Source of the DNA: an uncultured Eubacterium sp.
Lineage (GTDB): Bacteria > Bacillota > Clostridia > Lachnospirales > Lachnospiraceae
Length of the DNA stretch: 61,159 nt
NCBI RefSeq assembly: GCF_934295145.1
Contig: NZ_CAKRAS010000012.1
Span: 1 to 61,159, forward strand
Direction of reading: 5' to 3'
Positions within the stretch are counted from its first letter, which is position 1. Every line of letters starts with the position of its first letter. A program made the position numbers and the translations under genes. Below the pieces are notes generated by a model, which worked only from the letters and a program-made list of their open reading frames with translations, ran no database searches and had not been told where the DNA came from. This document shows positions 15,625 through 24,051 of this stretch, in pieces.

Positions 15625-18102
15625 TCATTCCTCCATATATCGAAACGCATGGATCAACTGAATCTCCTGCGCTTCCAGTTTTGTTGAAAAACGCAGCACC
15701 TGATCTGTTACGATCTGCTCTGAAATCGTAATATGCGGTCTGGACATATGATCGATATATTCCACATCTGCCTGGGTCAGAAATGCCACTTTACCCATGC
15801 GCAGCCACTCATCCTGCACGCCGCCGTACTGGGAATTCACAACCCTGGTCTTGATATGATATTTTCCGTTTTTTACACCGGTGATAGTGATATTTAACGT
15901 AAGCTGTGTCTCATTTTCATAGAAATGCGGAATGCTCTCAATCCTTACATCCATTTCTTTCTGCACATAATACTGAATATCCAGCGGTTTATAGTTATGA
16001 CAGGCAATAACATAACTGCCATACTCATTACGGGTGATCATGGTATGCTCTGTCTTTTTCAACAGATAATCCTCCAGACGGTTCATCATAAGAATGGCCC
16101 AGTAAGCCGGTTTGCAGATTCCCTGATGGGTAATCAGACCACAACGGCCATTCAGCAGCATCGGCGCATCATCATCCTCCGCAAACTGATCTGTACCGAA
16201 CCAATAGCCCATCATTCCCAGTTCCTGGTACATATTCATGATTTCTTTCATCACATAGGCGCCTTTGAACCGGCTGTCATTTACAACATTTGAATTGATC
16301 ACGGTAAAGTTCCACTCACTACAGAGCAGCGGCATCATCATTCCATACTGCAGCATGATCCGCTTCCGGCTTTCCACATAACTGCTGATCTGGAAATTCC
16401 TGATCTGTTCCGGTTCTACCGTTTCTCCATCTGTAATATGATGCATACGCATCCGCTCACGTCTCTCGCTCTCCGACGCATGGAGTCCCTGCTCATTATA
16501 CATAACCTCACGCAAGAGCGGCGCATAACAGTAAATGGACAGGAAATCAGGCTGTACATTCCGTGTGCTCCATATCTCTATAAAATGTTCAAAAGAAATA
16601 ATCCCATAAGAGCGGTCCCAGGCTCCGCCCACATGCGCCCTTGGCATCAGTTCCTTGATTGCCTGATAGGCTTCCTCAAAGTATTCGATATAGGTGGCCG
16701 GTTCTCCCTCCGGGAACCATCGAGGATCGCACCAGAGTTCAAAATACCAGGCAGACAGTTCCTGACTGCTGTAACGGTTGATGAGATGTTTCATCAGACT
16801 CCGGATAAATGCACCATATTCTTCCGCTTCGTCAAATACAATTTCACGCTCTTCATTAAAAATATAATCTTCATAGTTTCGCAGCAGAATAAACGGTTTA
16901 AATCCCAGTTCCAAATATGGCTTAATATGATTCTGACTCAGGAAATCCAGACAGGTGTCCAGACGGCTGAAGTTATAACGCCGTTCCTTATTTCCAGCAT
17001 TGATATGCATTCGCTGCTCATACAGATCCCAGATACGGACATATTCATATCCCAATGTCTTACACAAAAATAACGTATGATCCTGAATCTCTTTCTGTAG
17101 CAGCAGATAGATTCCACCGATGTTGATCATCTTATTCCAGTTTTTCTCCAAAATGGAATACTCCGACGTATCTACCTGTACCTGCTCCACCTCATCAAAT
17201 TCCTGTCCCGGAATATGGTTGTTTTTCTCAAAATAGTCCAGCAGCTGAAATTCTGCCAGGGCACGGTTTTCTTTATCGGTATGCTCCTGTGTCTGCTCTG
17301 TCTGCTTTAATTCTGCACGATACTGTTTCGGGCTCATCTGATATTTTTCACGAAATGCTTTATTAAATGCCGTCAGATTTGGAAATCCACAGTCCATGGC
17401 GATCCAGGTCAGGGAATTACCTGTCTGCTCCAGCTTTTTCGTTGCTTCTTCCAGACGCACATCCGTCAGATATTTGGCAAAATTAATACCAAGTTTTTTC
17501 TTAAAAAAGCGGGAAATATAGGGTGGCGACAGGAAAAAATGATCCGCCAGATCCTCCAGTTTCAACGCTGACTGATAATTCATCCGGATATAACGGGTCA
17601 TTTCCTGTATCAGGGATTCGTCTTCCGCCCCTTCTAGTTCTTCCGCTGTCTGACTGCGCACAATGGAAAACGAGGAAATCAAAAGCTCTGCGATTTCATA
17701 ATACAGACTGTTCAGTTTCAATAAAATTCTGCCATTGTCACTTTTTTTCCCATAATAGTATGTGATACATTTTTCCAGAAGATTACGCAGAACCGTATGT
17801 CGCTCGGAGGCCTCCTCCACGGAATTACCCAGAAACTCCATTTTACTGATATCATAATAATCCGAAAGCATCCGGACATTTGTCCGGAAACGCATCACCA
17901 GCGCATTTTTATCCATCTTCACCGCATACAACTGAAACGGATTCACAATCAGGAAATCCTTTTCCTCAAGCACCAGCGTAGTTCCCGTCACCTGCACAGA
18001 TGCACTTCCGTTCAGCACAAACAGAATCTGCAGGTCCGCATCCGACACTTCCCCTTCCGCCGGAGTCAGTACATCAAAATCCATAAGCTGCTTTTCATCC
18101 AT
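15625..18102 (-). CDS. AraC regulator fused to a GH39-like domain with altered catalytic site
   Basis: An 825-residue protein. The order is an N-terminal sensor/cupin-like region (1-190), an AraC DNA-binding domain at about 195-285 ('SALKLEDLADHFFLSPPYISRFFKKKLGINFAKYL', 'WIAMDCGFPNLTAFNKAFREKYQMSPKQYR'), and then a large GH39/beta-xylosidase-like region. The acid-base motif N-E-P of GH39 reads C-D-P here ('FELWCDPRW', near residue 459), while the second Glu ('LLCSEWNFT', near 595) is kept. Hydrolysis is therefore doubtful and ligand sensing is likelier. I choose ATG at 18102 because GGGGAGG stands 8 nt before it; a TTG-started reading to 18213 would run over a terminator and inverted repeat. 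No signal peptide. The regulated genes are unknown. Confidence 0.8.
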   Translation of the reverse strand: MDEKQLMDFDVLTPAEGEVSDADLQILFVLNGSASVQVTGTTLVLEEKDFLIVNPFQLYAVKMDKNALVMRFRTNVRMLSDYYDISKMEFLGNSVEEASERHTVLRNLLEKCITYYYGKKSDNGRILLKLNSLYYEIAELLISSFSIVRSQTAEELEGAEDESLIQEMTRYIRMNYQSALKLEDLADHFFLSPPYISRFFKKKLGINFAKYLTDVRLEEATKKLEQTGNSLTWIAMDCGFPNLTAFNKAFREKYQMSPKQYRAELKQTEQTQEHTDKENRALAEFQLLDYFEKNNHIPGQEFDEVEQVQVDTSEYSILEKNWNKMINIGGIYLLLQKEIQDHTLFLCKTLGYEYVRIWDLYEQRMHINAGNKERRYNFSRLDTCLDFLSQNHIKPYLELGFKPFILLRNYEDYIFNEEREIVFDEAEEYGAFIRSLMKHLINRYSSQELSAWYFELWCDPRWFPEGEPATYIEYFEEAYQAIKELMPRAHVGGAWDRSYGIISFEHFIEIWSTRNVQPDFLSIYCYAPLLREVMYNEQGLHASESERRERMRMHHITDGETVEPEQIRNFQISSYVESRKRIMLQYGMMMPLLCSEWNFTVINSNVVNDSRFKGAYVMKEIMNMYQELGMMGYWFGTDQFAEDDDAPMLLNGRCGLITHQGICKPAYWAILMMNRLEDYLLKKTEHTMITRNEYGSYVIACHNYKPLDIQYYVQKEMDVRIESIPHFYENETQLTLNITITGVKNGKYHIKTRVVNSQYGGVQDEWLRMGKVAFLTQADVEYIDHMSRPHITISEQIVTDQVLRFSTKLEAQEIQLIHAFRYMEE

Positions 18103-18153
18103 TGTCATTACCTCCCCAGGGGTGTTCTCTTCTGCCTCGCAGCTACCTTCCAT

Positions 18154-18295
18154 GTAACTATTCAGAGCCATCTCGATTTCGCTACGCTTCATCTCGATGT
18201 GGCTTCTCGCCAAATAGATTTACAGAAAAAAGTGTTCATTCATGCCAGCATGATTCGCACTTTTTTTGTAAATCTGCATGGCTCTGAATAGTTAC
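18154..18295. terminator. Nested inverted repeats/terminator between the DUF6553-like gene and the AraC-GH39 gene
   Basis: A perfect 18-bp inverted repeat (18154-18171 and 18278-18295; ATGGCTCTGAATAGTTAC) surrounds a second hairpin (18216-18234 with 18258-18275) ending in T runs on both strands, plus a CATGC/GCATG hairpin in its centre. It is best read as a terminator/attenuator between the two minus-strand genes. The outer right arm begins inside the stop region of the upstream gene. Confidence 0.7.
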
Positions 18296-18921
18296 AGGTA
18301 TTTCTTTTTTGTATCCAAAATAGCGGCTTTCATTACCCGATATTCTTCTTCCATGGAAAGGTATTTCGGTATGGCCTCTCCGATACGCTCCAGATCCAGA
18401 TTGATCTTCTCACTGATCTTTTCATCACTTTTCTTTCCAAGTCCCCAGAGCATGGATGTATAATTCACGTCTTTGGAGCAGGAAAAAATATAAAGTCCTG
18501 TCAGCTGACACATTTCCTGATAGATCAGTTCCTCCGGAAACTCTGAATCCTCATGCAGTTGTAATTTTTCCAGACATTTTTTCACTGTTTTCTTATTTTT
18601 CCGTTCAGAAAACATGCTGTCCAGATTTTCCGCTGTGATGCGCAGTTCGAGAAAATATCCCAGAAACTGATCTGCATAAATTCCTTTTTTATCCTGTTTA
18701 TAACGAAGTGCAAATAATTTTTCCAGAAGTTCCAGTGTCTCGTCCACTTTCTGCGCTCTTCTGGCTTCCAAAATTTCCTTTCTGGCTTCCGGTTTAAATT
18801 CTGCAAAATAATTTGCAGGCCACTCCACATGATTTTCTTTTTCCTTAGGCACTAACGGTGTCCGTTCTTCCTGAAATAACATATGTGCTTTATTCTCCTT
18901 TTTTCTGATTTCCTCTGTCAT
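18292..18921 (-). CDS. Conserved Lachnospiraceae protein, possibly DUF6553
   Basis: A 209-residue, charged, mostly helical soluble protein without signal peptide or membrane segment. I recall similar proteins annotated DUF6553, but this is a weak recollection. Visible features are a Lys/Glu-rich N-terminus, 'EARRAQKVDETLELLEKLFALRYKQDKKGIYADQFLGYFLELRI' and 'LTGLYIFSCSKDVNYTSMLWGLGKKSDEKI'. The first ATG has a weak ribosome-binding site, while AAGGAG precedes an internal ATG at 18882, which may be the true start. It shares strand with the AraC-GH39 gene but is separated from it by a strong hairpin. Function unknown. Confidence 0.6.
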   Translation of the reverse strand: MTEEIRKKENKAHMLFQEERTPLVPKEKENHVEWPANYFAEFKPEARKEILEARRAQKVDETLELLEKLFALRYKQDKKGIYADQFLGYFLELRITAENLDSMFSERKNKKTVKKCLEKLQLHEDSEFPEELIYQEMCQLTGLYIFSCSKDVNYTSMLWGLGKKSDEKISEKINLDLERIGEAIPKYLSMEEEYRVMKAAILDTKKKYL

Positions 18922-19087
18922 TCGGAATCTTTGTTATTATTTAATACCCACATGCATGTCTGGTTTATATAGAATAAACTGCACCATCTATTCTATTTGA
19001 ACAAATGCAAGATAGTTTTATTATAACTTTATCACGGTGAAAAGTACAAGTCCTTCTTGTCATTCGGTTTTCAATACTATATAATAT

Positions 19088-19127
19088 CCTATAAATGTCA
19101 CGACATATAGCGCCATATATTTATAGG
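19088..19127. promoter_or_regulatory. Inverted repeat upstream of the DUF1836 gene
   Basis: CCTATAAAT (19088-19096) and ATTTATAGG (19119-19127), with more TATAGG/CATAGG copies further on (about 19150-19165), lie in the very AT-rich leader of the DUF1836 gene. This is a possible autoregulatory site. The gene-free stretch 18922-19188 shows nothing else. Confidence 0.35.
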
Positions 19128-19188
19128 TTTATATATTCATAGCGTTATAGTATATATTTCATAGGTTTACAAATTTGGAGGCAGTACC

Positions 19189-19830
19189 ATGACCATCAAC
19201 ACCAACGATTTACTCAACAGCATACTGGAAAGTCTGTCCCGCATCGACCATGTCAAACTGGAAGCTCTGCCGGATATCAACCTGTACATGGATCAGGTTA
19301 TGACTTTCATGGAACGGGAACTGTATCCGACCAAGCGTCATGAGGAAGACCCGATTTTGACAAAAACCATGATCAACAATTATGTCAAAAACAATCTGCT
19401 TCCTCCGCCTGAAAAGAAAAAGTATTCCAAAGAGCACATTCTGACCTTGGTATTTATCTATTATTTCAAGAGTGTTTTGAGTATCAGCGATATTCAGAGT
19501 GTCTTAAATCCTCTGACGAATGAGTACTTTGGAAAAAAATCTTCGCCTACACTGGAGGAGATTTACGACGGCATTTTTCGTTTGGAAGCGCATCAGGTAG
19601 AACGTTTAAAAGAAATCATTCAGGAAGAATATATCATCAGTGAATCCGCTTTTTCCGATCTGGAAAACCTAAGTGAAGAAGACGCTGATTTTCTCCAGAA
19701 ATTCACGTTTATCTGCCTGCTGAATTTTGACGTTTATACAAAAAAACTACTGATTGAGAAAATCATAGATTCCATGAAAAAACCACAGCCGTCCAAAAAC
19801 GGAAAGTCATATAAAAAGAAACGGTCTTAA
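19189..19830 (+). CDS. DUF1836 family protein (predicted MerR-like DNA-binding)
   Basis: A 213-residue protein with the typical DUF1836 start: 'LEALPDINLYMDQVMTFME', then 'LTKTMINNYVKNNLLPPPEKKKYSKEHILTLVFIYYFKSVLSI', which resembles a MerR/excisionase winged helix where 'TKTMINNYVK' would be the recognition helix. These are Firmicutes proteins of unknown target. The ribosome-binding site GGAGG is 8 nt before the ATG. The C-terminus is Lys-rich ('NGKSYKKKRS'), and its last codons form part of the terminator stem. Monocistronic; unrelated by strand to its neighbours. Confidence 0.85.
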   Translation: MTINTNDLLNSILESLSRIDHVKLEALPDINLYMDQVMTFMERELYPTKRHEEDPILTKTMINNYVKNNLLPPPEKKKYSKEHILTLVFIYYFKSVLSISDIQSVLNPLTNEYFGKKSSPTLEEIYDGIFRLEAHQVERLKEIIQEEYIISESAFSDLENLSEEDADFLQKFTFICLLNFDVYTKKLLIEKIIDSMKKPQPSKNGKSYKKKRS

Positions 19831-19871
19831 GTTTCCCTGCCATCAGGGATTCTTCCGCCGTTTCTTTTTTT
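19813..19871 (+). terminator. Terminator overlapping the end of the DUF1836 gene
   Basis: AAAAAGAAACGG (19813-19824) pairs with CCGTTTCTTTTT (19858-19870), with an inner CCCTG/CAGGG stem, and then a T run. The coding end forms the left arm. Confidence 0.75.
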
Positions 19872-19968
19872 GCATTTCTTATATCACTTTTTATACTTAC
19901 AGATTTATCCTGTTCTTCTCTCACTTTTTGCTTTCATTTGCATGTTGCATCTTACTTGCTCAGCAGAT

Positions 19969-20271
19969 TTACTGCTCTTCCTCTTTGCCCTGCATTCTGG
20001 CAAATACCATATCATATCCGTCATTTCCATAATTCAGGGAACGGTTGACACGGCTGATGGTTGCAGTAGATGCCCCTGTCTTTTCTGCGATGTCCAGATA
20101 CGTCTTCTGCTGGCGCAGCATATGTGCTACTTCAAATCGTTGTGATAGAGAAAGAATTTCATTGATGGTACAAACATCTTCAAAAAAAGTATAGCATTCT
20201 TCCTTATCTTTCAGGCACAGAATTGCCTCAAACAAATGATCCACAGCTTCGGTTCTGATTTTTTTGCTCAT
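19969..20271 (-). CDS. yerC: YerC/YecD-family TrpR-related protein
   Basis: A 100-residue DNA-binding protein of the TrpR-like YerC family. Helices 'DHLFEAILCLKDKEECYTFFEDVCTINEILSLSQRFEVAHML' lead into the helix-turn-helix 'TYLDIAEKTGASTATISRVNRSLNYG', the family hallmark. It is probably a small repressor of unknown regulon, present in most Firmicutes. It is preceded by its own 5' region and lies between DUF1836 and the AraC gene. It is likely core genome rather than part of the catabolic island. Confidence 0.88.
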   Translation of the reverse strand: MSKKIRTEAVDHLFEAILCLKDKEECYTFFEDVCTINEILSLSQRFEVAHMLRQQKTYLDIAEKTGASTATISRVNRSLNYGNDGYDMVFARMQGKEEEQ

Positions 20272-20365
20272 TCTATATACTCCTTCTGTTCTAATAAAAA
20301 CCCGTATTTTGCAATTTCTTCATGCAAAATTTTAACATACTAAAGTTTTAAAGTAAAGAGATATT

Positions 20366-21181
20366 TTATATCAACTCTTCCGGTGTATCCATCCGCACCA
20401 TCTCGACATCTTCCGCTGTCATTTCCTTCTGTAGCGTACGGATGTACTGCTGCGGGCTGACACCTTCCTGCTGCCGGAACACCCGACTGAAATACAATGC
20501 GTCAGAAAATCCACAGCTGTAGGCAATTTCCTTCACCGTCCGACTATTTCCATACTGCTGAAACAGCGACTTAGCCTGGCTGATCCGCAGGGAATTAAAA
20601 TAATTCACCGGTGACTGTCCCGTCATCTCCTTGAAGATTTTTCGGAAATATCCCATGGAATAGCCGCTGGACTGAATGGCTTTTGACAGTTCAAACTCCG
20701 CATTGGATACATTTTCATTCATGAGTTCCACCACGCCCTCCAGACGGATGTCCTTCTTTTTGCTCTGATTATAATAAGAAACCAGCACCTGATACAGCAA
20801 ATCTCCAAGCACACTTGTGATGGAGGCCTCCGTCTCCCCCTTTTGATTCGTCTCATCATACTGAAACTGTTCCACTAAATCAAAAATCCGGGAAATCGTC
20901 TGTTTGTCATCATCCTCAAACTGCTTGACGCCGCTGCGGCCGATATTCCGAAAATTTTTCAAGAAAATAGACCGATCCAGAAACCCTTCATTCGATTTTT
21001 TCTGATGCGGCGTATACGGTGGAATCACAAGAATCGTTCCCGGATGAAACTCAAAGGCCTTTCCTTCCGCCAAAAATATGCCATTTCCATGCGTATTTAA
21101 TAAGATTTCCCAGTAACCATGTTTGTGCTCTGGAAAACTGTAATGCAATTTTTTCGATCTGCCAATCTCTATAATTTCCAT
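20366..21181 (-). CDS. AraC-family regulator with cupin, divergent from set 3
   Basis: A 271-residue paralogue of the regulator at 3493: an N-terminal cupin ('SFPEHKHGYWEILLNTHGNGIFLAEGKAFEFHPGTILVIPPYTPHQKK') and a C-terminal AraC domain ('GYSMGYFRKIFKEMTGQSPVNYFNSLRISQAKSLF', 'EIAYSCGFSDALYFSRVFRQQEGVSPQQYI'). It is divergent from alpha3-beta3 with a 175-bp shared region, in which the alpha3 promoter has a perfect -10 but no -35. That is the layout expected for AraC activation. The inducer is probably a glycoside-derived ligand; unproven. Confidence 0.88.
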   Translation of the reverse strand: MEIIEIGRSKKLHYSFPEHKHGYWEILLNTHGNGIFLAEGKAFEFHPGTILVIPPYTPHQKKSNEGFLDRSIFLKNFRNIGRSGVKQFEDDDKQTISRIFDLVEQFQYDETNQKGETEASITSVLGDLLYQVLVSYYNQSKKKDIRLEGVVELMNENVSNAEFELSKAIQSSGYSMGYFRKIFKEMTGQSPVNYFNSLRISQAKSLFQQYGNSRTVKEIAYSCGFSDALYFSRVFRQQEGVSPQQYIRTLQKEMTAEDVEMVRMDTPEELI

Positions 21182-21302
21182 ACATAATTTCCCTCGTCAT
21201 AATGTACAAAGTATCTTTTTTCTTCTTAAGAATAGCAAAAATAATGTGTTTTGTCCATGTTCTTGACTACTATTATCTATCGTTTCCCTGATGCTTTTTT
21301 CG

Positions 21303-21308
21303 TATAAT
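21303..21308 (+). promoter_or_regulatory. -10 element of alpha3-beta3, activator-dependent type
   Basis: TATAAT stands 49 nt before the start. At the proper -35 distance there is no TTGACA-like hexamer; the only one (TTGACT, 21263-21268) is 34 nt away. This suggests dependence on the divergent AraC activator. Confidence 0.5.
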
Positions 21309-21356
21309 GAACTTAACAAAATAAGAGAAAACTCGAAAGAAAGGATGAATTTTATT

Positions 21357-22367
21357 ATGGGTATCAAATCAAGTGTAAGCTTATACAGTTTACAGTATCA
21401 GTATTTACGCGGTAACATGGACCTTGATCAGATCGTCGGCTACGTTATGAGCCTTGGTGCTGACGGTATCGAACTTCTTCCGGATCAGATGCTGAAAGGC
21501 ACTCCGAATCCTACCGAAGAGACTTACGCAGCATGGGATAAGATCATTGAAAAACATCATCCGGGACTTGCCTGTGACGATATTTTTCTGAATACCAACT
21601 TATATACAAACCGTACTTTAACAAAACGTGAATGCATCGACCTGATCAAGCAGGAAATAATCATGGCTCACCGTCTCGGATTCAAAGTAATCCGCCTCGT
21701 TTCCATGGTTCCAGCCTGGATCCTTGAACCATGCCTGGAGACAGCTGCAAAATACGATGTTTCCCTTTGTATCGAAATCCACGGCGGACTTGGCTTCGGT
21801 GTTCCAAAAACAGAAGAATTCCTGGAGGAAATGATCCGTCTGGACTCTCCGTACATCGGTATCGTTCCTGACACAAGTATTTTCTGCCGCAGACCACCAA
21901 GAGTTGTTGACGAGTACTGCATGGACATTTATGGAACAAACCCGGATCTGGTAAAATATGTCAATGACGTATTTGCCAGCGGAAAAGATACGTTCCACAT
22001 CAGGCTTGAAAATAACGGACAAAATCCAGAAATGGATAAATACATCAAAGATCCTGCAAAAGATATGTTCTATGCTGCAAACTGTGACGGATATGAAAAT
22101 GTACCATTAAGCGCAATGGACCCATTTGCAAAATATATCCAGCACTTCCACTTCAAACTGTATGAGATGACAAATGAAGGTGTCGAGTACTCCATGGATT
22201 ACGAAGAAGTGATCAAATATTTGCACGAACACAACTACAACGGATATGTTTCCACAGAATACGAAGGAAACCGCTGGGTAAAACCTGGTGAGTACATTCC
22301 GGAAAAAGAGCAGGTTGCAGCTCACCAGAAACTGATTCAGAATCTTATCAGAAAGTACGAAGGTTAG
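21357..22367 (+). CDS. C-glycoside deglycosidase alpha subunit (TIM-barrel), set 3
   Basis: A 336-residue TIM-barrel protein starting 'MGIKSSVSLYSL', aligned with the set-2 alpha. The conserved positions are E140-x-H142 ('IEIHGG'), D172 ('VPDTSIF'), H265 in the H-x-K motif ('HFHFKLYE') and E301-Y-E-G ('STEYEGN'). An in-frame ATG at 21345 is rejected because AAAGGA overlaps it. It is followed after 13 nt by beta3, whose ribosome-binding site overlaps the alpha stop codon. This indicates tight coupling, as expected for a two-subunit enzyme. The proposed reaction is elimination of the aglycone from a 3-oxo-C-glycoside with a divalent metal; the substrate is unknown. Confidence 0.83.
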   Translation: MGIKSSVSLYSLQYQYLRGNMDLDQIVGYVMSLGADGIELLPDQMLKGTPNPTEETYAAWDKIIEKHHPGLACDDIFLNTNLYTNRTLTKRECIDLIKQEIIMAHRLGFKVIRLVSMVPAWILEPCLETAAKYDVSLCIEIHGGLGFGVPKTEEFLEEMIRLDSPYIGIVPDTSIFCRRPPRVVDEYCMDIYGTNPDLVKYVNDVFASGKDTFHIRLENNGQNPEMDKYIKDPAKDMFYAANCDGYENVPLSAMDPFAKYIQHFHFKLYEMTNEGVEYSMDYEEVIKYLHEHNYNGYVSTEYEGNRWVKPGEYIPEKEQVAAHQKLIQNLIRKYEG

Positions 22368-22380
22368 GAGGAATTCAGAC

Positions 22381-22773
22381 ATGTTTGATAATAATGTATT
22401 TATACCAGGAACCTGTCATAATGTAGAAGAAGACGGAAAAATCATCGGTTATGAAATGGATACACACATTACCTATTACAGAGGCATTCCACTTTCCATG
22501 ATCAACTTCCTTGCAGTTGAAGTAGACGGTGTAAAAGTACCTGCTGAAAATATTCGTTTCACACCAGATCATATTGACTGGTTCTCATTAGATGAAATGA
22601 AAACAGTCGGAACGATCAAATGGGAGTACGGCGCACCGGGAACCGTACGTGTTCTGCAGGAAGGCGGACTTTCCAAAGGTTCTCATGAGGTGCATCTGAC
22701 TGTTTGTACCAGAACGGCTTATATTCCGGTGCCACTGGAAGGAAATATGACCAGAACTGTGGTTATCGATTAA
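22381..22773 (+). CDS. C-glycoside deglycosidase beta subunit (DUF6379 type), set 3
   Basis: A 130-residue small subunit. Shared family traits are 'DGKIIGYEMDTHITYYRG', 'AVEVDGVKVPAENIRF' (compare set 2, 'EMDGQEIPKEDIAF') and 'PGTVRVLQEGGLSKGSHEVHLTV'. AGGAGG lies 10 nt before the ATG. It forms a complete alpha-beta operon with 21357. A family III repeat starts about 16 nt past its stop codon and is probably part of its 3' UTR and terminator. Confidence 0.82.
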   Translation: MFDNNVFIPGTCHNVEEDGKIIGYEMDTHITYYRGIPLSMINFLAVEVDGVKVPAENIRFTPDHIDWFSLDEMKTVGTIKWEYGAPGTVRVLQEGGLSKGSHEVHLTVCTRTAYIPVPLEGNMTRTVVID

Positions 22774-22788
22774 GCTTCTTTTGTGGCT

Positions 22789-22914
22789 ATAAATTTGAGG
22801 TTATGAAAGCGCCAGTCATCACTCTTACCTCTGCGGCTAACAATCGCTCGCTGAGGAAAGAGTGCCTGACTGGCGCTTAATTTACGTACGCATCCCCATA
22901 AATTTTTAACTATA
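22789..22914 (+). repeat. Family III variable-arm hairpin repeat, copy A
   Basis: The 5' flank AAATTTGAGGTTATGAAA is followed by a left arm GCGCCAGTCA...ACTCTT (22807-22826). The conserved loop comes next (CTGCGGCTAACAATCGCT, inner stem GCG/CGC), then the right arm (22858-22878) and the 3' flank ATTTACGTACG...ATAAATTTT. Copy B at 24913-25024 shares both flanks and the loop but has a wholly different, still complementary arm. The rest of 22774-23004 holds an AAATCAG/CTGATTT pair near 22954 and 22987, but no gene. Confidence 0.8.
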
Positions 22915-23004
22915 CCGATTTACTAATGACATCACAACTTATATTGAAAATCAGAACGAGCGACTAGATGGCGTAAACGGATTCGCTGATTTCGAACTAA
23001 ATTC

Positions 23005-24051
23005 CTACAGTTTGATGGTTCTATCCTCCTGGCTGGACTGAAAACTCGCCAGCACCGCCCGCAGCGCATTGACCGACCGGTCATCGGCCGCATTGGTCCA
23101 CTCTCCGCTTTCCAGTTCCTTGATAAATTCACGGATCACACCTGACTCACGTTGATTTGTATTTGTCATCATCATATCCAGATCATAATAAATCTTGTCC
23201 CCACGGTCTGTGCTGATCTGAATCGTATGCTCGCTGTTATCGTAAATACGCATCAGACCTTTTGTGCCAAAAATTACCGTCGAATTATCCTCTTCGCCAT
23301 AATCCGTCCAGCTGACTGTCATCGTGCCAAACACACCACTCTCCATTTTAAAAATACAGATGGCATTATCCTCCAGTTCGATCATGTTGCCGTTGGCATC
23401 TCTTTTATCCAGCGTCATGACCTTTGCCGTCACTTCCGTGATATTATCGTCCAACAGATACTGAATCAGATCTGTTTTATGAATACCAAGATCTGCCATC
23501 GCTCCCATAGAAGCAATTTTTTTGTCAAAAAACCAGATTGGTCCGGACATTTTTTCTGTATCATCCGTTGCCAGCCATTTCTCCGGTCCACCATGGCAAA
23601 ATGTTGTCTTAAAGGTCAGCGGCTTTCCGATCAAGCCCTGTTCGATCAGCTCTTTGGCACGGATATGTCCCATATTAAAACGCTGATTCTGGCCGATCAT
23701 CAGAAAACAATTGTGTTCTTTTGCGATCTGCAGCATCTGCTCGCACTCCTCAACGGAAGTAGCCATCGGCTTCTCACACAGTACATGTTTTCCTGCCTGC
23801 ATCGCACGGATACTCACCTTCGCATGTTTGTTATTTGCCACGCAGACACTGACCGCATCGATGGAGGCATCTGCAAGCATTTCGTCGATAGATTCATACA
23901 CTTTTCCACCATATCTGTCCGCTAACGCCTGCGCCCGCGGCATTTTTGCATCATAATATCCTGCAATCTCTACCTTTTTATTGGAAGCATACTCCGGCAC
24001 ATGGCGTCGCTGCGCGATTCTTCCACATCCAATGACTCCTACTCTGACCAT
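23005..24051 (-). CDS. Gfo/Idh/MocA-family oxidoreductase, third copy
   Basis: A 348-residue NAD(P)-dependent sugar dehydrogenase: 'GVIGCGRIAQRRHVPEY' at residues 5-21, 'HVLCEKPMATS' with the catalytic Lys near 94, 'QNQRFNMGHIRAKELI', and 'ASMGAMADLGIHKTDLIQYLL' with the family His. It is convergent with alpha3-beta3 and divergent from the SnoaL-like gene at 24542. It is a candidate DgpA-like glycoside C3 dehydrogenase paired with set 3. The final 'SSQEDRTIKL' is polar. It has its own long 5' region. Confidence 0.85.
   Translation of the reverse strand: MVRVGVIGCGRIAQRRHVPEYASNKKVEIAGYYDAKMPRAQALADRYGGKVYESIDEMLADASIDAVSVCVANNKHAKVSIRAMQAGKHVLCEKPMATSVEECEQMLQIAKEHNCFLMIGQNQRFNMGHIRAKELIEQGLIGKPLTFKTTFCHGGPEKWLATDDTEKMSGPIWFFDKKIASMGAMADLGIHKTDLIQYLLDDNITEVTAKVMTLDKRDANGNMIELEDNAICIFKMESGVFGTMTVSWTDYGEEDNSTVIFGTKGLMRIYDNSEHTIQISTDRGDKIYYDLDMMMTNTNQRESGVIREFIKELESGEWTNAADDRSVNALRAVLASFQSSQEDRTIKL

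Noticed and set aside
16438..17073. A 211-codon open frame on the plus strand
   Set aside because: Lies opposite the AraC-GH39 gene; no family features.
18103..18213. TTG-started extension of the AraC-GH39 protein to 862 residues
   Set aside because: GGGGAGG is placed correctly only for ATG 18102, and the extension would translate part of an inverted repeat and sit next to a terminator.
23152..23925. A 257-codon open frame on the plus strand
   Set aside because: Antisense to the well-supported Gfo/Idh gene at 23005-24051; no ribosome-binding site and a composition typical of a shadow frame.
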